Source of the DNA: Gnetum montanum | Taxonomy: Eukaryota > Streptophyta > Gnetopsida > Gnetales > Gnetaceae | NCBI GenBank assembly: GCA_015680685.1 | Contig: MNCI01023402.1 | Location: forward strand, 418,758-482,757 | Length of the DNA stretch: 64,000 nt | Direction of reading: 5' to 3' | Part shown: positions 38,620-49,945 of the stretch, piece by piece | How positions within the stretch are numbered: the stretch's first letter is position 1 | Layout: each line of letters begins with the position of its first letter | The notes under the pieces: generated by a model | The model's database searches: none | Seen by the model: the letters and a program-made list of their open reading frames with translations, nothing else | What the model was told of the DNA's origin: nothing | Program-made: the position numbers and the translations under genes

Positions 38620-39990
38620 CTACCAGTTGAGAGAGAACTTCGTGTCTTTAAATTTTAGAAAATGACAAAGGACCAGATCACCTTCATGAATCTCTCTAAC
38701 TTAAACATGTTTGGAATGATGTCATTAAATATCTACTTAATATTCATGCAAGTGACAAAGAGCAACTTCCCAATGTTCTTCAAGAAGGTCCAACTCAATG
38801 CATTGAATGTTGTTGTTATCCTGATCTAAATACCAATCATGTAGAGCAACATGAGGAGATAGAATATGGAACTTACTTGGTAAGATTTCCTAATAACCAT
38901 AGGTTAGGAAATAAGAAGTACAATCAATAGATGTACAAAAAGTGGTATAATAGATTGAGAGGGCATATGACAATTTTATGTGCCAATTGTGTTGGGTTTT
39001 ATTAACCATGATGTGTAGAAAGAAAATAATGGTCTTATTAGTGGACTCAACTTGATTGTTAAATGAAAGGTACTAAGGTGATCAAAAATATTGAGTGATG
39101 TGATACATGGAACAAAAATTAGCTACCCTTTTACTTTTGAACTAGGGTCTGTTGTCAGTTATAATCTAGAGAGCTATGCTGAAGTGGGTTGTTATGTGGT
39201 CAAGGACGAATTAGTAGATGAAGTGAGACTTGGTGGAATGTAAAGGAATAACTTCTATCCACTTAGTGAATTATTCTATAGTAGTTAGAATGAATTATTA
39301 TTGAGTAGATAAAGCAGGGCTAATAGTAGCAATGAAATCTAGACCTCATTTTTGAAAAAGACCATGTGATCAAGCTCATGTGAAGGAATGTAGAAGAGAG
39401 AGCCATGTCTTTGGCAAGTATCACATGCCTTAACTAGGTGATAAGCATTATTGGATAAGATTGACCACCAATAGCCCAAAGAGATGATGTGAACAAGTAG
39501 GAAGCATGAACCTAGGTGTCTACCACAAACTTCTAACTAAACTTGATGAAGGACTATATTAGAATCTGCAAGACTAATACAACATAGAAGAAAAACCATA
39601 GAAGAAAAATTACAAAATATATCAAGATTCACTAATTGGAAATGTTAACTGCATATTAACAATGCATCCTTTTAAGTAGGCATGAGATGACTAGGAGACT
39701 CCTTAGTTTTAAGGTAATGAAGAAGATCAATGTATTGATGATTATCATCTTCTATATTAATAGTGCTAAACAATACCTTAGGATGTTATGTTTTAAGTGT
39801 TAAGTAAACCTACTAAATGAGTTGATCTCGCATAGTAGAAGGATTACCTTGGATAGCAAAAGTTTTTACTTGATAAGCTTGAAGCCTTCTTCAAATATGA
39901 TGTTGTGTTGAAGTAGCTTAGGGTCTAGACTTGACATGTCACTTAATTCCTAAGCAAAAGAAATTGCATGCTTTTGCAAGGTAACAAAAA
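38620..39990 (-). pseudogene. Ty3/gypsy pol relic: pre-RT linker fused to integrase
   Basis: On the minus strand, the segment from 39990 to 39870 reads SDMSSLDPKLLQHNI..EGFKLIK, the usual region just before RT. RT and RNase H motifs are absent. From about 39560 to 38640 comes integrase: GRHLGSC, the zinc module end VKACDTCQRHG (about 39436-39400), FTKWIEVIPL (about 39265-39235), ITTDNRP (the D.GP block, about 39160), an ESTNKTI block and finally the EGDLVL-like C-terminal domain. The ELDLLEE..VA stretch resembles Tat-lineage integrase. Stops and frameshifts are abundant. It is a separate lineage from E1-E5. Confidence 0.65.
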
Positions 39991-40228
39991 TGGGCTCTTC
40001 AAGATCTTAGGAAAGGAAAGAATGAATTTGAAGAATCTTTTGTACACCCTTACAACTTAGTACTAGGGCATCAAATAGTTGATCATTAGTTAGAAGAGGT
40101 TTTCAGTCCAAGAAAGAGAGGTCTGACTAAGGTTAAAGAGGATACAAGAGAAGCTAGATTTTGTGTTATTTTACAAAAATGATTTAGAGTTCTACATACC
40201 TAGCTTGCAGGATGACTCAAGATTAGAA

Positions 40229-40574
40229 GTTGAAGCAGAGACTCTAGGCAAGTAGCCATGTTCACTTGGGCTAGAGTCAAGAAGTTAGATTTTCCATCTA
40301 AGAAAAAACATCAAAATATAAGCTGAAAATGTCAAAAGCTAGTGGACATCAAAAGTGGTAGAGCGCATGTCGTTTCTAAGCTATAAAAGTGACAATAAAG
40401 GGTTGAAGCAGAGACTTTGGGTAGACAACCATGTTCACTTAGGCCAGAATTAAGATGGTAGATTTGCCATCTAAGAAAAAACATCAAAAGATACGCTAAA
40501 AATGTCAAAAGCTAGTGGACATCAAAAGTGCTAGAGCACATGTTATTTCTAAGCTATAAAAGGGTCAATAATGG
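40229..40574 (+). repeat. 173-bp tandem duplication with TATA-like sequence
   Basis: Copy 1 at 40229-40401 and copy 2 at 40402-40574, both starting GTTGAAGCAGAGACT and containing AAAAAACATCAAAA, AAAGCTAGTGGACATCAAAA and CTAAGCTATAAAAG near the end. Identity is roughly 85-90% by eye. The second copy ends with CTATAAAAGGGTC, which looks like a core promoter, so this could be the U3 of an old plus-strand LTR. No LTR ends could be assigned. Confidence 0.7.
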
Positions 40575-42540
40575 GAAAAGCTAGACTTGAAAGATTTCAT
40601 TTGCATCAATCACATTTGAGAATTAATGCATGAGTAAGTAAGAGTAACAACTAAGCAAGTTTCCAAAAATAGCATGACAAGTGGATCCACCAATAGCAAG
40701 GGACTATCTCATCCATAGTCACTTCCTTCTAGAGCTTAGATAAAAGTCACCCAAACTATAGTTAGGAATTTCTACCAAGTATTATTATTATTGTGGTTTT
40801 GCTGTAACAATTGTTCTTGAAACTTTGCAAATTTTTCAAGATTTTGCTAGCTAGATGTAATGCTAGGTTTGAATCTGACATCATTTAGGAGTGGAGTAAT
40901 TTGCAAGCTTAGATTTTAAGCTTCTAGTTCAATTTTGTTGTGATATTGAGAAATCCATTACATAACTTAAGTTTTTAGGGTTTTAGGAATTTTCAGATTT
41001 ATGACTAGAAATTGAGTGCATGCATTAATGTTGTAGTTTATCTAGCTAATATACTTGAAATGCATTAAAATCTAGATTTTGTAGAAGATTTTTATGTAAA
41101 TTAAGTAGAATCATGAATTTAACATTGTAGCTATAGTGCATTAAGCAACGATGTAACTAGGGCAATGAATTTTGCAATTTTATGTCATTCTTAGTTGAAT
41201 CTATCAAATGCTCTAGGTAGAATTAGCGAGCACATAGCAAAATTGACATCTTCATAAGTAGATTCACAATCATTTTTGCAAAATCTTAAAAAATGTGCTT
41301 TTGGAGTCTTTTTCACCAAGAACATGATGAAAGATTTAAAGGTGAGAGTGTTTTCACCAAGTGCTAAGTGTTAAGGAAGGGTAGAACAATGTCGCAAGTT
41401 GAAAGTGCTTCTTGATGTCAAACATTAAGAATTTTAACATGAGGCCAGGACGACTTTGTGAAACACCATATAGAAAAGAGAATGATGCTCTATGTTAAAA
41501 GAAATGATGTAAAACATTAGAGTTGTAGTAAACATTTTTGTCAAACATATTATTTTGATTTATATAATTCATATTAATTTATGCCAATGTGAAATGTAAA
41601 AACTATTTTTCATAGTAAAATAAAGAAAAAACTTAAATGTAAGTGCTTTTACCAAACACTTACGCTAAGTATGAAAGTCATGTCCTGTGTCAAAGTTGTG
41701 TTTTCAACGTAAGACACCAAAGCTATTGTTGTCACATTTGACCATTTGATGGAGTAGACATCAAAAAAGGATTTCATTTCTTATCAGTATGGTTTGTTTG
41801 AAATCTTAAGGAAAAGGTTACAATAGTAATAATAATAAAATAATGATGGAAAAGAGATGCAATGGGTTCTGAGTCCCATTCTTGATGACAACAGGTTTTC
41901 TAGGATGAGGGCTGTCAAAAATTTAAATATACGATACCTTAAGGTTTGGAAGAATTTAAATATACTGATGTTCCTGAGCAAGCTATTTCTCTCATTATCA
42001 TCATAGAATAAAGAATATTTCATTTGACATTAGGTGATCTAATTTTCCTCAGGAAACTTAGGAATGATGCAAATTATAATAGGGACATGATCAAGGAATC
42101 TTGTTTTATTTACAAAAGCTTCTCTGTTTGGTCAAGGCCTTTGGACTCTATAATCTTAAATGCAAAATCTTTGCAAATAATGATATTTTTTGATTAAACG
42201 TTAAGTATGAACATTTCACAGAATGAATTTGCTCCTCTTCTTTTTTCATCAAGAATTGGCAATAATGAGATGCATGAGCTCAAGGATATGTAATCCCATC
42301 TTTTCTACAAATGAAAGATCAAGTGAATGCTCAGGAAACGTTTGCCCAATGGAAATAGCAAAAACCTAGAGATTTTACCCAAAAACACTACAAAATGATC
42401 TGTAAATAAAGAAATAAGTAAGAATTAAGTCCTATTAAAAAATAAAAAAAACATAATGGTAGCCTTGTCGTCGACAAGGGCATAAATTATCCGATAAAAT
42501 TTCTGATGGCTTTGTAACACAATAGCATTATTAGTATTGT
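40575..42540. other. Unassigned AT-rich sequence
   Basis: No ORF or repeat is convincing. It contains scattered phrases such as AGTCTTTTTCACCAAG and GTGAGAGTGTTTTCACCAAG (41310-41360). The minus-strand open frame at 41784-42023 is not recognisable. Confidence 0.5.
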
Positions 42541-43490
42541 CGTTATGTTACATGATGTTATGTTTAGGAATTTCGTCAAAAAAATGCCACATTTCAAAAC
42601 CCTTACCACAAAATTCAAAGGAGGATGCCATTGTAACATGCACCTCTTTAACAATGATACTAAGGAGGAATGCAAGCAAAGTTGGGAATGCCCAAAAGAA
42701 TTGATGGAAGAAATAGGTGTTGGAGTCACAAAGACATGCATTGTTTGGGCCCTTAGATGGTAGCATCAGATTGTCCATATCTTTCTATAGCCCCTATTGC
42801 TAGAGTTCTGCAAGAGTATGACCTAAGAATTCACATCACTGATCTAGGGTTAGTCATCAGAGCCATTCAATCACACTACTGGTGCTGCTTGTATGACTTG
42901 AAATCTTGCAGCTTTGTCCCCCTATTCTACTCAATGACCCCATCTGTAATTCCATCCCTTGGTGTTTCCTTATCTCTTGCTATTATTGTAAAACCTAAAA
43001 TTGGTTCCATTGTTAGAGTTGAACATTGTTAGAGACCCTCATTTGCTTGCATCACTTGTGTTTCCCGAGACACTGATGCCTATGATTTGGTAGAACCATT
43101 GCTAAAAACAAAAATGATGGTTGCCCTTACAAATTGTCATAAAGACCTACAAACATTCTTCCTGCTTTTCTTCAAAGAGGTGTCACAATCAAGTTTTTCT
43201 TAGATACACTAAGCAGTGATGTGCCACAATTTGAATTGTACAAATAGGCTAAGAAGGTGGATAGAGCAGGTTATTCCTATGTTCCCAAAGGCAAGATTGA
43301 TGATGGACACATGGTCATTATGAAACCCACACTAAAAATAAGGTTTCTGGCTAGAATTTTAATTTCACGATGGAGTATTTTATGTTCTAAGGATTCTCAA
43401 CATTTAAAAATATCTTTAAAAAGAAAATTACACCTTGATGAAATTATTTATTTTCATTCTAAAAAGAAGGAAAAAGAAAGGTAGTTATAT
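42541..43490 (+). pseudogene. Unidentified degraded coding-like sequence
   Basis: Consecutive plus-strand open segments at 42545-42763, 42757-43032 and 43257-43484, with frame changes between them, have protein-like composition: FRNFVKKMPHF, CPKELMEEIG, a Cys-containing middle, then DTLSSDVPQFELYK and GYSYVPKGKIDDG. I do not recognise a family. It could be a broken host gene fragment or part of an old transposon. It ends just before the E4 5' LTR. Confidence 0.3.
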
Positions 43491-43524
43491 CTGTTGAAAT
43501 AGACACTTGCCAACCATGGCATAT

Positions 43525-44461
43525 TGATGAGTTTTGGTTTGTTGTGTCAACTGGGCCCCATCGACGTAGTCTATTGCGTTGACTAGGCCTCGTTGACTAG
43601 GCCCCATCAATGAGACCCCATTGACGTAGTCTATTACATTGACACAACCTTGTTGATGTAGGGGTTTGTCCTGGTCTATAAATACATGCTCACTAGTCGC
43701 ATTTATGGAATCAATTTTCATAGTAGTAGGGAAGCTCTTGTAGTTTGTCTATTTGAAAGATATAATATTTTCCCTGAGTGCCCATAGTAGGAGTCATTGA
43801 GTGTACATATCTTTATTTGAACATTGTTGTACCTAAGCACAATAGTGTGTGCAGCAATAAAGACAAACTTCTTGATAAACCTTGCAGCATTCTGGATAGC
43901 TTAAATCTTTCTTTTATGCATTTAATGGTTTCAATTATTTATTCATTATTTTTGTGTAATTAAAATAATGAAGTAACTAAGCAAGATAAGTTAGATAGAT
44001 TAAACAAATAAGTATGACCGCTTCGAGTGTAACATGTATTTGCTTGGTAATCCCAGCAGCGTTATTACTTGGTACGCCGAGTAGCGTAGCGCTTGGTAAC
44101 CTAGTAGTGGATACATGGGTTCAAGACATGTGCAAAAAGTGGGACTGGCTACTTATGTTAGGACTGCTTAGATACTAGTTAATTAGTAAATTAAATTAGT
44201 TAATCCAATTACTTTCTCTCTCTTTAAACACCAAAATGATAAAATATAGAATGATAAAAATTAGATGCCTCAATTACACTTAACCATACCAATGTATGTT
44301 ACAAGTGTTAATTAGGAAGACAACAAATGACCTTAAGGCAAGGTTCACTTCCTAGAAGACTAGTGTGACGGAAACTATAAAGTCCATGGAATTTGATTGG
44401 ATCACACGTGAATGCTTTGTAATTTGTATGGTTGGGCGTAGGGGTATCTCGTTGCTCATCA
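43525..44461 (+). repeat. E4 5' LTR
   Basis: 937 bp, TGATGAGTTTTGG to TTGCTCATCA. U3 has repeated GGCCCCAT.GACGTAGTCTATT units (43555-43640) and a TATA box GTCTATAAATAC at about 43675-43686. Homologous to 55105-56011. Confidence 0.9.
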
Positions 44462-44462
44462 T

Positions 44463-44481
44463 TGGCACCGTTGCTGGGAAC
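44463..44481 (+). promoter_or_regulatory. E4 primer-binding site (tRNA-Asp type)
   Basis: TGGCACCGTTGCTGGGAAC one base after the LTR. It matches the Athila/Tat PBS TGGCGCCGTTGCCGGG with two transitions. Confidence 0.85.
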
Positions 44482-44608
44482 TTTGTTTGTTTGTGCTATC
44501 TAGGATTAGTGAATATTATTTATATCATTGGATGAACTCAAGGTCAACATTACTTTTACATGACATATAAATACTAAGCACACTAATAATTTTATTCATT
44601 TTGCAAAA

Positions 44609-47100
44609 TGTCTTCTTGTTCTCACAAACTTGAAGATGTCAAATCGTTGATCCCACAGGAGTGCAAAGTGGTATCTACTCATCCAGATGAGTATGTACTT
44701 GACTTCACCTTCATCCTACATTAAGATGAACAACTATAATGGCCTGATATGGAGGGCAACATCATCTTGCCCACTGATTGATCTGTACCCAGGATGTTGT
44801 GTCAAACTTTTAACAAGTTGTACATTCTAGATCTTCACAAGGAATACATTGTGAATGGTTATGACACTCGGGACTACCATCTCACTGAAACACAACGCAA
44901 GTAAGATTGACATTAGGAGAAGCACCATGAGGTTATGAAGGAGAAACATTTCACTAACCCCTTGTTCCTACTAGATTAAGATGACAATGAGGATCCTTCT
45001 TTTGAAGGTTCTCAACATGAAGATTCTCCACCCCCTATTATTGGTAATGCGGGTGTAGCCCTTAGCCTGCAATCCACTATTCATAAACCAAGTTCAAGAA
45101 AAAAGTGACAGTCAAGGTAGGGACTTGGGTAAACATCACAATAGCAAGGCATCTATGGATGGTGGTCGTAATGAATGAATAAGTGATGATGGACACTGCA
45201 GTGATGATGGTGGTCCATCTTCCTCTCCAACCTCTTCATCTGATTCCAAATATTTTTCTTCATCTTCTAGTTCTCATAAAATCCATTGTCGAAATAATTG
45301 TGATGAAGGTGATCAACAAGACAACAATGAATGTTAAGATCATCAAGAATGCAGAGGTGATGAAAACCATCATTGACATAATCATGATGATGAACCTCTA
45401 TTGGTGACTCGAAGCATGCTCAAAATTATAGAGGTAGTAAAGATCCCAACCAGGTATATGAAAGCTAGCCAGATCAAGCACCTAACATGAATAACATCCC
45501 ACGATTTGAGGGGGGATACAATTTTGATCCACAAAACCATCTACAAGCTTTCCATGATGCTTGTGCCTTATAGAACATTGAAAATGACTAGTAGAAACTC
45601 AAGCTTTTCCCTAGGACACTCATTAAGGAAGCTAAGAGTTGGTACCGGTTGGTGGAACCAAAATCCATTCACCAATGGAGTACCATGTTAGAGCTATTTA
45701 ATGAGAAATACTAGATGTACTCTAGAGTGTCTAATTTAAGATGGCAAATCCAAGGTTGGAAACAAGGAATACATGAACCCTTGGATGTTGCTATGGATGG
45801 ATATTATTCACTCTTACACTGATGCCTTAGCCATGGTTAATCTTAGAGGAAATAACTTCACCACATCATAAATGGGCTTAGAGAAGAAATTAGAAGAACT
45901 CTTGGGGTGTATGCCCATGGGAGGTTATCTAAACTAATAGCTCATCAAATCCAAAGGATGATAGAGTAGGTAGCAAAAGAAGAAGGTGAGTTGCAAAAAA
46001 GGAAAAGTGCAAAAGAGTATAATAGGGATCCTTCCATTAGGAAATGGGAGGTCTAATTTTGTGATGAGGAGAAGTCACCACTCGATGAAGTGGTAAATAA
46101 GAAAACCTTGCCCATTCAAAATCTGTGTATGATATTTTGGCAAAGGTTGATAAATTATGGGACTATTTGGATAAAAATTTCAAATTTCTATGAAGGTTTC
46201 TAAAGACTCCAAAGAGCAAAATAGTAATCATAACCATAAGAGGCAAAAAGAAGTTAAATGTACCTACCAAAGAGGTAAGGGCAAAGTTGCTGCCATTGAG
46301 AAAGTTGTGGGGATAGACTCTGATGATGAAACTGGTTGTGGCATTTGTTAATATGAACATCCAAAGGGACACTATCCTATGGTATCACACTTACAAGAGT
46401 CTGGGATGTACACATTGAATCCTTGACTAGCACGTAGGCAAGCACCCAGGCAATTACCTTATCCTTAAAGAAATCCATGGTAGTTCCACCAGCAACAATA
46501 GGCTTATTACCCAAGTGGAGCTCCATCATAACCATGTGAGCAATACCAACAATAACACCAACCACAATTGTGGGGAATGCCACCACCAAGGTAGCAGTAC
46601 CCTTGTAGGTAACTAGATCCATATGAGCACCATGTTTAGCAACTTGTCTCTCCAAGAAGTTTTGTAAGTCATATCTTGTTTTAGTATTACTATTACCCTC
46701 TAGAGTACCATTGAACACATTCACCATCTACCCGAGGAGAAAATCCATATCCATACCACCCTCCGCATCTTTTTGCCCATACACCTTTGCCCTCTACCCA
46801 GTTACCTCTTACTCCATCCATGTAGGGAGAAATTCCTCCATAGCCATAGCAATGAAATGCTATGAGGGTTGTACATTCACAATTAATTTTTTTGCTGTGG
46901 TTTGGACAATCGATCTAGGAAATGCTCCTTTTTCCAATCCAACAATCCTCCTAAACTCTCACACTCTAATGTGGCTAGCTGCCTTGCATCTCCAACTTCC
47001 TCATCCTCTACATTAATACCTTCGAGTGTCCTTCAAATCAAACATCACCTCGGATTTGCACTATGATGCTAACTCATGCTATTTTTGATTAGATCAAGGC
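44609..47100 (+). pseudogene. E4 gag, degenerate
   Basis: Start MSSCSHKLED at 44609, aligned with the E5 start MSSHRREIST. HPDEYVLDFTFILH (about 44680-44722) matches E5. The capsid block NNIPRFEGGYNFDPQ is at about 45487-45530, followed by LFPRTLIKEAKSWY and GWKQGIHEPLD. The knuckle-like CGIC-stop-YEHPKG is at about 46335-46368. A Pro/Tyr/Gln tail precedes protease. Dozens of stops and a His/Asp-rich region of GATGAT-like repeats (45180-45400) lie between the N-terminal and capsid parts. An RS-like region as in E5 is not clear here. Confidence 0.75.
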
Positions 47101-47149
47101 TGGCAATCTTTCCACAAAAACATTTGACCCAGGAAGTCCTCTCATTTAT

Positions 47150-47493
47150 TTGTAGATCACTTGACATGAGCCATGTAAGGCTTTTCTTGATTTTGGTTTC
47201 GGTGTCAACCTCATCTCTCATGACATGTATAAGGCCTAGAACCTACCACCTCTCAAGAAGAGCAACATCCATATAGAATTGGTAGACCAATCAATCACTA
47301 TTTCCTTAGGATTGGTGGAGAAGATTGTGACCATAGTTAGGGGGTAGTCCTATCCTACCAATTTTCTGGTGATTTAGGTTGAAAACTACAAGGGTGACGT
47401 CCCCATCATAATGGAAAGAGCATGGTTAAGCACAGTTGATGCATGTATGGGCATAAGAGACCTCTCCTTGGAAATCTCCAAGGAAAATGAAAT
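47150..47493 (+). pseudogene. E4 aspartic protease, 3'-truncated
   Basis: Reads CKAFLDFGFGVNLISHDMYKA-stop, with DFG in place of DSG. Then LVDQSITISLGLVEKIVT and ERAWLSTVDACMGIRDLSLEIS, after which homology to the other elements stops at about 47493 inside SKENE. The stop after DMYKA is TAG for Trp; E2 has TGA at the same codon. Confidence 0.75.
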
Positions 47494-48282
47494 CTCTTCG
47501 CATTGACCCTTTTACCTTATGTTTCCCTACTTTCCCCTAGATCACCAAGCTTGTAACCCTCCCAATGCACATGGTACCCTCTTATGTTCACCATAGAACC
47601 CATAGTAGACATAATGCAACTCATCTTATGGGGAGCCTCTATGGGCTGGTCAAAGCCTAAGTGAATGTAATGCAACTCATCTTAGGGAGGAAACACCTAT
47701 CCTACATATGCAATATGATTGCACCAAAGAAAAGCCTGTTAGGTCGCATGTAACCCACTTGACAAAAAGCATCTTGCAACATGCAGAACCTAAATCAAGT
47801 TTGCCTCACAACTACAAAAGCAAAAATGCAAAAAAACAAAAAAAGGAGATGGGGCAAAAGAAGTCCCCAAGCACAACTAGTAGAGCTACAATTTCATAAT
47901 CGATCCAACCCTAAATTTTTATTGACCTTCTCACAAGCACTTTGACAAGAGATCACAATTTTAGGGGTAAACCACTCTGGTACCATGGACATTAACTCTC
48001 TCACAAGCATTCTGATGAGAGGTCATTATTTTGATAACAAGCCATCCTTGGTGTCGCATCTTGCAATTTCATACCATTTGCATTTCACTCCCTTGTTATC
48101 GCTTAGCACAATCCTTACATCCTTTTACCTACGTCCTATCATTTTCCTTAGCACTCTTGACCACTGTGAGGTGATATTCAGTCAAGTACTGACAAGTGAT
48201 GTTGGTGCTAGGCCTACTATGGTGTTTTGTGTTCTTTGTTAATGTCTCTCAGGCCACTCCTCTATACATCAACAAAGAGGGG
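47494..48282 (+). other. Unassigned start of the foreign block in E4
   Basis: No recognisable coding sequence. It contains a short diverged direct repeat with AATGCAACTCATCTTA (about 47601-47617 and 47668-47683) and another with CTCTCACAAGCATT.TGA.GAGAG (47930 and 47997). The purine run ACAAAGAGGGGCC at about 48270-48282 could be a PPT of the LTR-like sequence that follows. Confidence 0.45.
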
Positions 48283-49412
48283 CCAATGAAACACCACCAA
48301 ATTTAGGCTCTCAGGTCTCAATTACAAATTTTGCTAAGTGTCAAGACTTGGCAAATTTATTCTAAGTTTTGAGACTATGCTCCCACTACTGGGACTATGC
48401 TCTAGAGCATAGTTAGTGTAGTTGATACTAATAGTCCAAATTTGCAAAATTCTTCTAAGTGTCACCAAAAACTACAAGTTTTTGTAAGTGTCCTGGCTAT
48501 GCTCACCTTGCCAAGACTATGCTCCAGAGCATAGTCAGTGTAGTTGGCATTGGAAATACTAGTTTTGCAACTTTGCCTAAGTGTCAAGCTAGAGGCTACT
48601 GAGCATGTATGGGATAGAAAAAATAGTTTGACAGATTTTCTAATTCCTGAGCCTTCACTCCCCACTACACTCGAGAGCGTAGTTAGCGTAGTCTACATGG
48701 GCACATCATCTTTGCCAAAATTTTCCAAGTGTTGAGGCTATGCTTACACCTCTAGGAATATGATCTAAAGTGTAGCTAGCATAGCTTGCACTTTGGCGAG
48801 GTTGGCCTAACCCCTTAGGCTATGCTCTAGAGCATAATTAGCATAGTTTGTCGAAACTACCTCTAGAAGCCTCTAAAACTCAACACTGGCCTACATCTCA
48901 GCTCCAACATTCTTTTAGCAAGTAGGATCAACAAGTTTTGTCTCTCCTACATCCCCCATTTGCTCCCAAAATGGTACCTATGCTCAACACCACTCAGAAG
49001 AGTGGGTAGTGTAGTCCTAGAGTGTAGTCTCCAAATTTCACTATTTTGCACTGTTTTTAGGTACTTTGTAGTCTTTTTGGCACTCACATGTGCAGTCATG
49101 GTAGTGTAGTCATAGTCTAGCAATCTCACAGGGTCCATTAGAGCACACTAGCAGAACACAATTTTGCTTTAGTAGGAGAGTAATCAGGGGCTAGTGTAGT
49201 CCTAGCTATCCCTTTGCCACATGGTGCACAATCTACAATTCATGCTAATCCTAGCCCTATAAATACCCCTGCGCTTCACGTTTTAGGGATTGACATTTTT
49301 ATTCAACAGTTGGTATTTTAGCATTGGCACTCTTGCACTTGAGCATCCTTATCAACTTGACAAAATTTGGGACACCATCGGACACCGTTGCACACCACTA
49401 TGGCACCGTTGT
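48283..49412 (+). repeat. LTR-like sequence with palindrome array, TATA and PBS-like site
   Basis: Starts TGAAACACC after a purine run. Five copies of a palindrome related to CTATGCTCTAGAGCATAG, each followed by TTAGCGTAG-like half sites, lie at 48394-48421, 48515-48543, 48664-48691, 48757-48785 and 48818-48847. A TATA box CCTATAAATACCCC is at about 49257-49270, and TGGCACCGTTGT at 49401-49412 resembles the tRNA-Asp PBS. This has the layout of a 5' LTR plus PBS of a Tat-like element in plus orientation. The LTR end is not defined. Confidence 0.5.
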
Positions 49413-49945
49413 ACATCACCTAGCATACTACTGACCACCGTAGCTTGTAGGACATTATGGTAGCCAACTCAGTAGGCTCAAACTCCACGACATCATTAGT
49501 TCTTCATAGCCAAACACCCTGAGACTGTGAATATGCTTGCCTATTATGCCTGTTGTACACCATGTACCTCCTAAACTTTCCTTTGCAATTGACTATGCTC
49601 CTCTTCATTTGGGGCGGTGCCATTCCCTCTTGCTCACATTCTATGCATTTTTTACATTTCTTCTTACATTTCTAGCATTTTACTTGTACTTTGCACTATT
49701 CAAGCATGTATTCATGTGTTTGCATCCTCATTCTCACATTCGAATTCCCTGCTATGTTCACACCCACAGACACCATGGACATCACAAAACACTACATCCC
49801 CCTTGACTTCTATTTCATCATAAAATCCGTAAGTCCTAGTTTGATTGATAAGACCATTCTAGGCACTCTACTTCCATTTTCTAGTAGGCCCTCGCGTGGG
49901 AACGAGGTCAAGATTGTGCAACCACAGATCGCTTGATGTCCTGTT
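49413..49945. other. Unassigned sequence downstream of the PBS-like site
   Basis: Pyrimidine-rich on the plus strand. A short plus-strand open frame (49691-49936) reads MDITKHYIPLDFY but has no recognisable domain. Confidence 0.4.

Noticed and set aside
49691-49936. Plus-strand open frame starting MDITKHY as the gag of the plus-oriented LTR-like sequence
   Set aside because: No Gag motif is visible, and the clear gag/protease signal directly next to it is on the minus strand.
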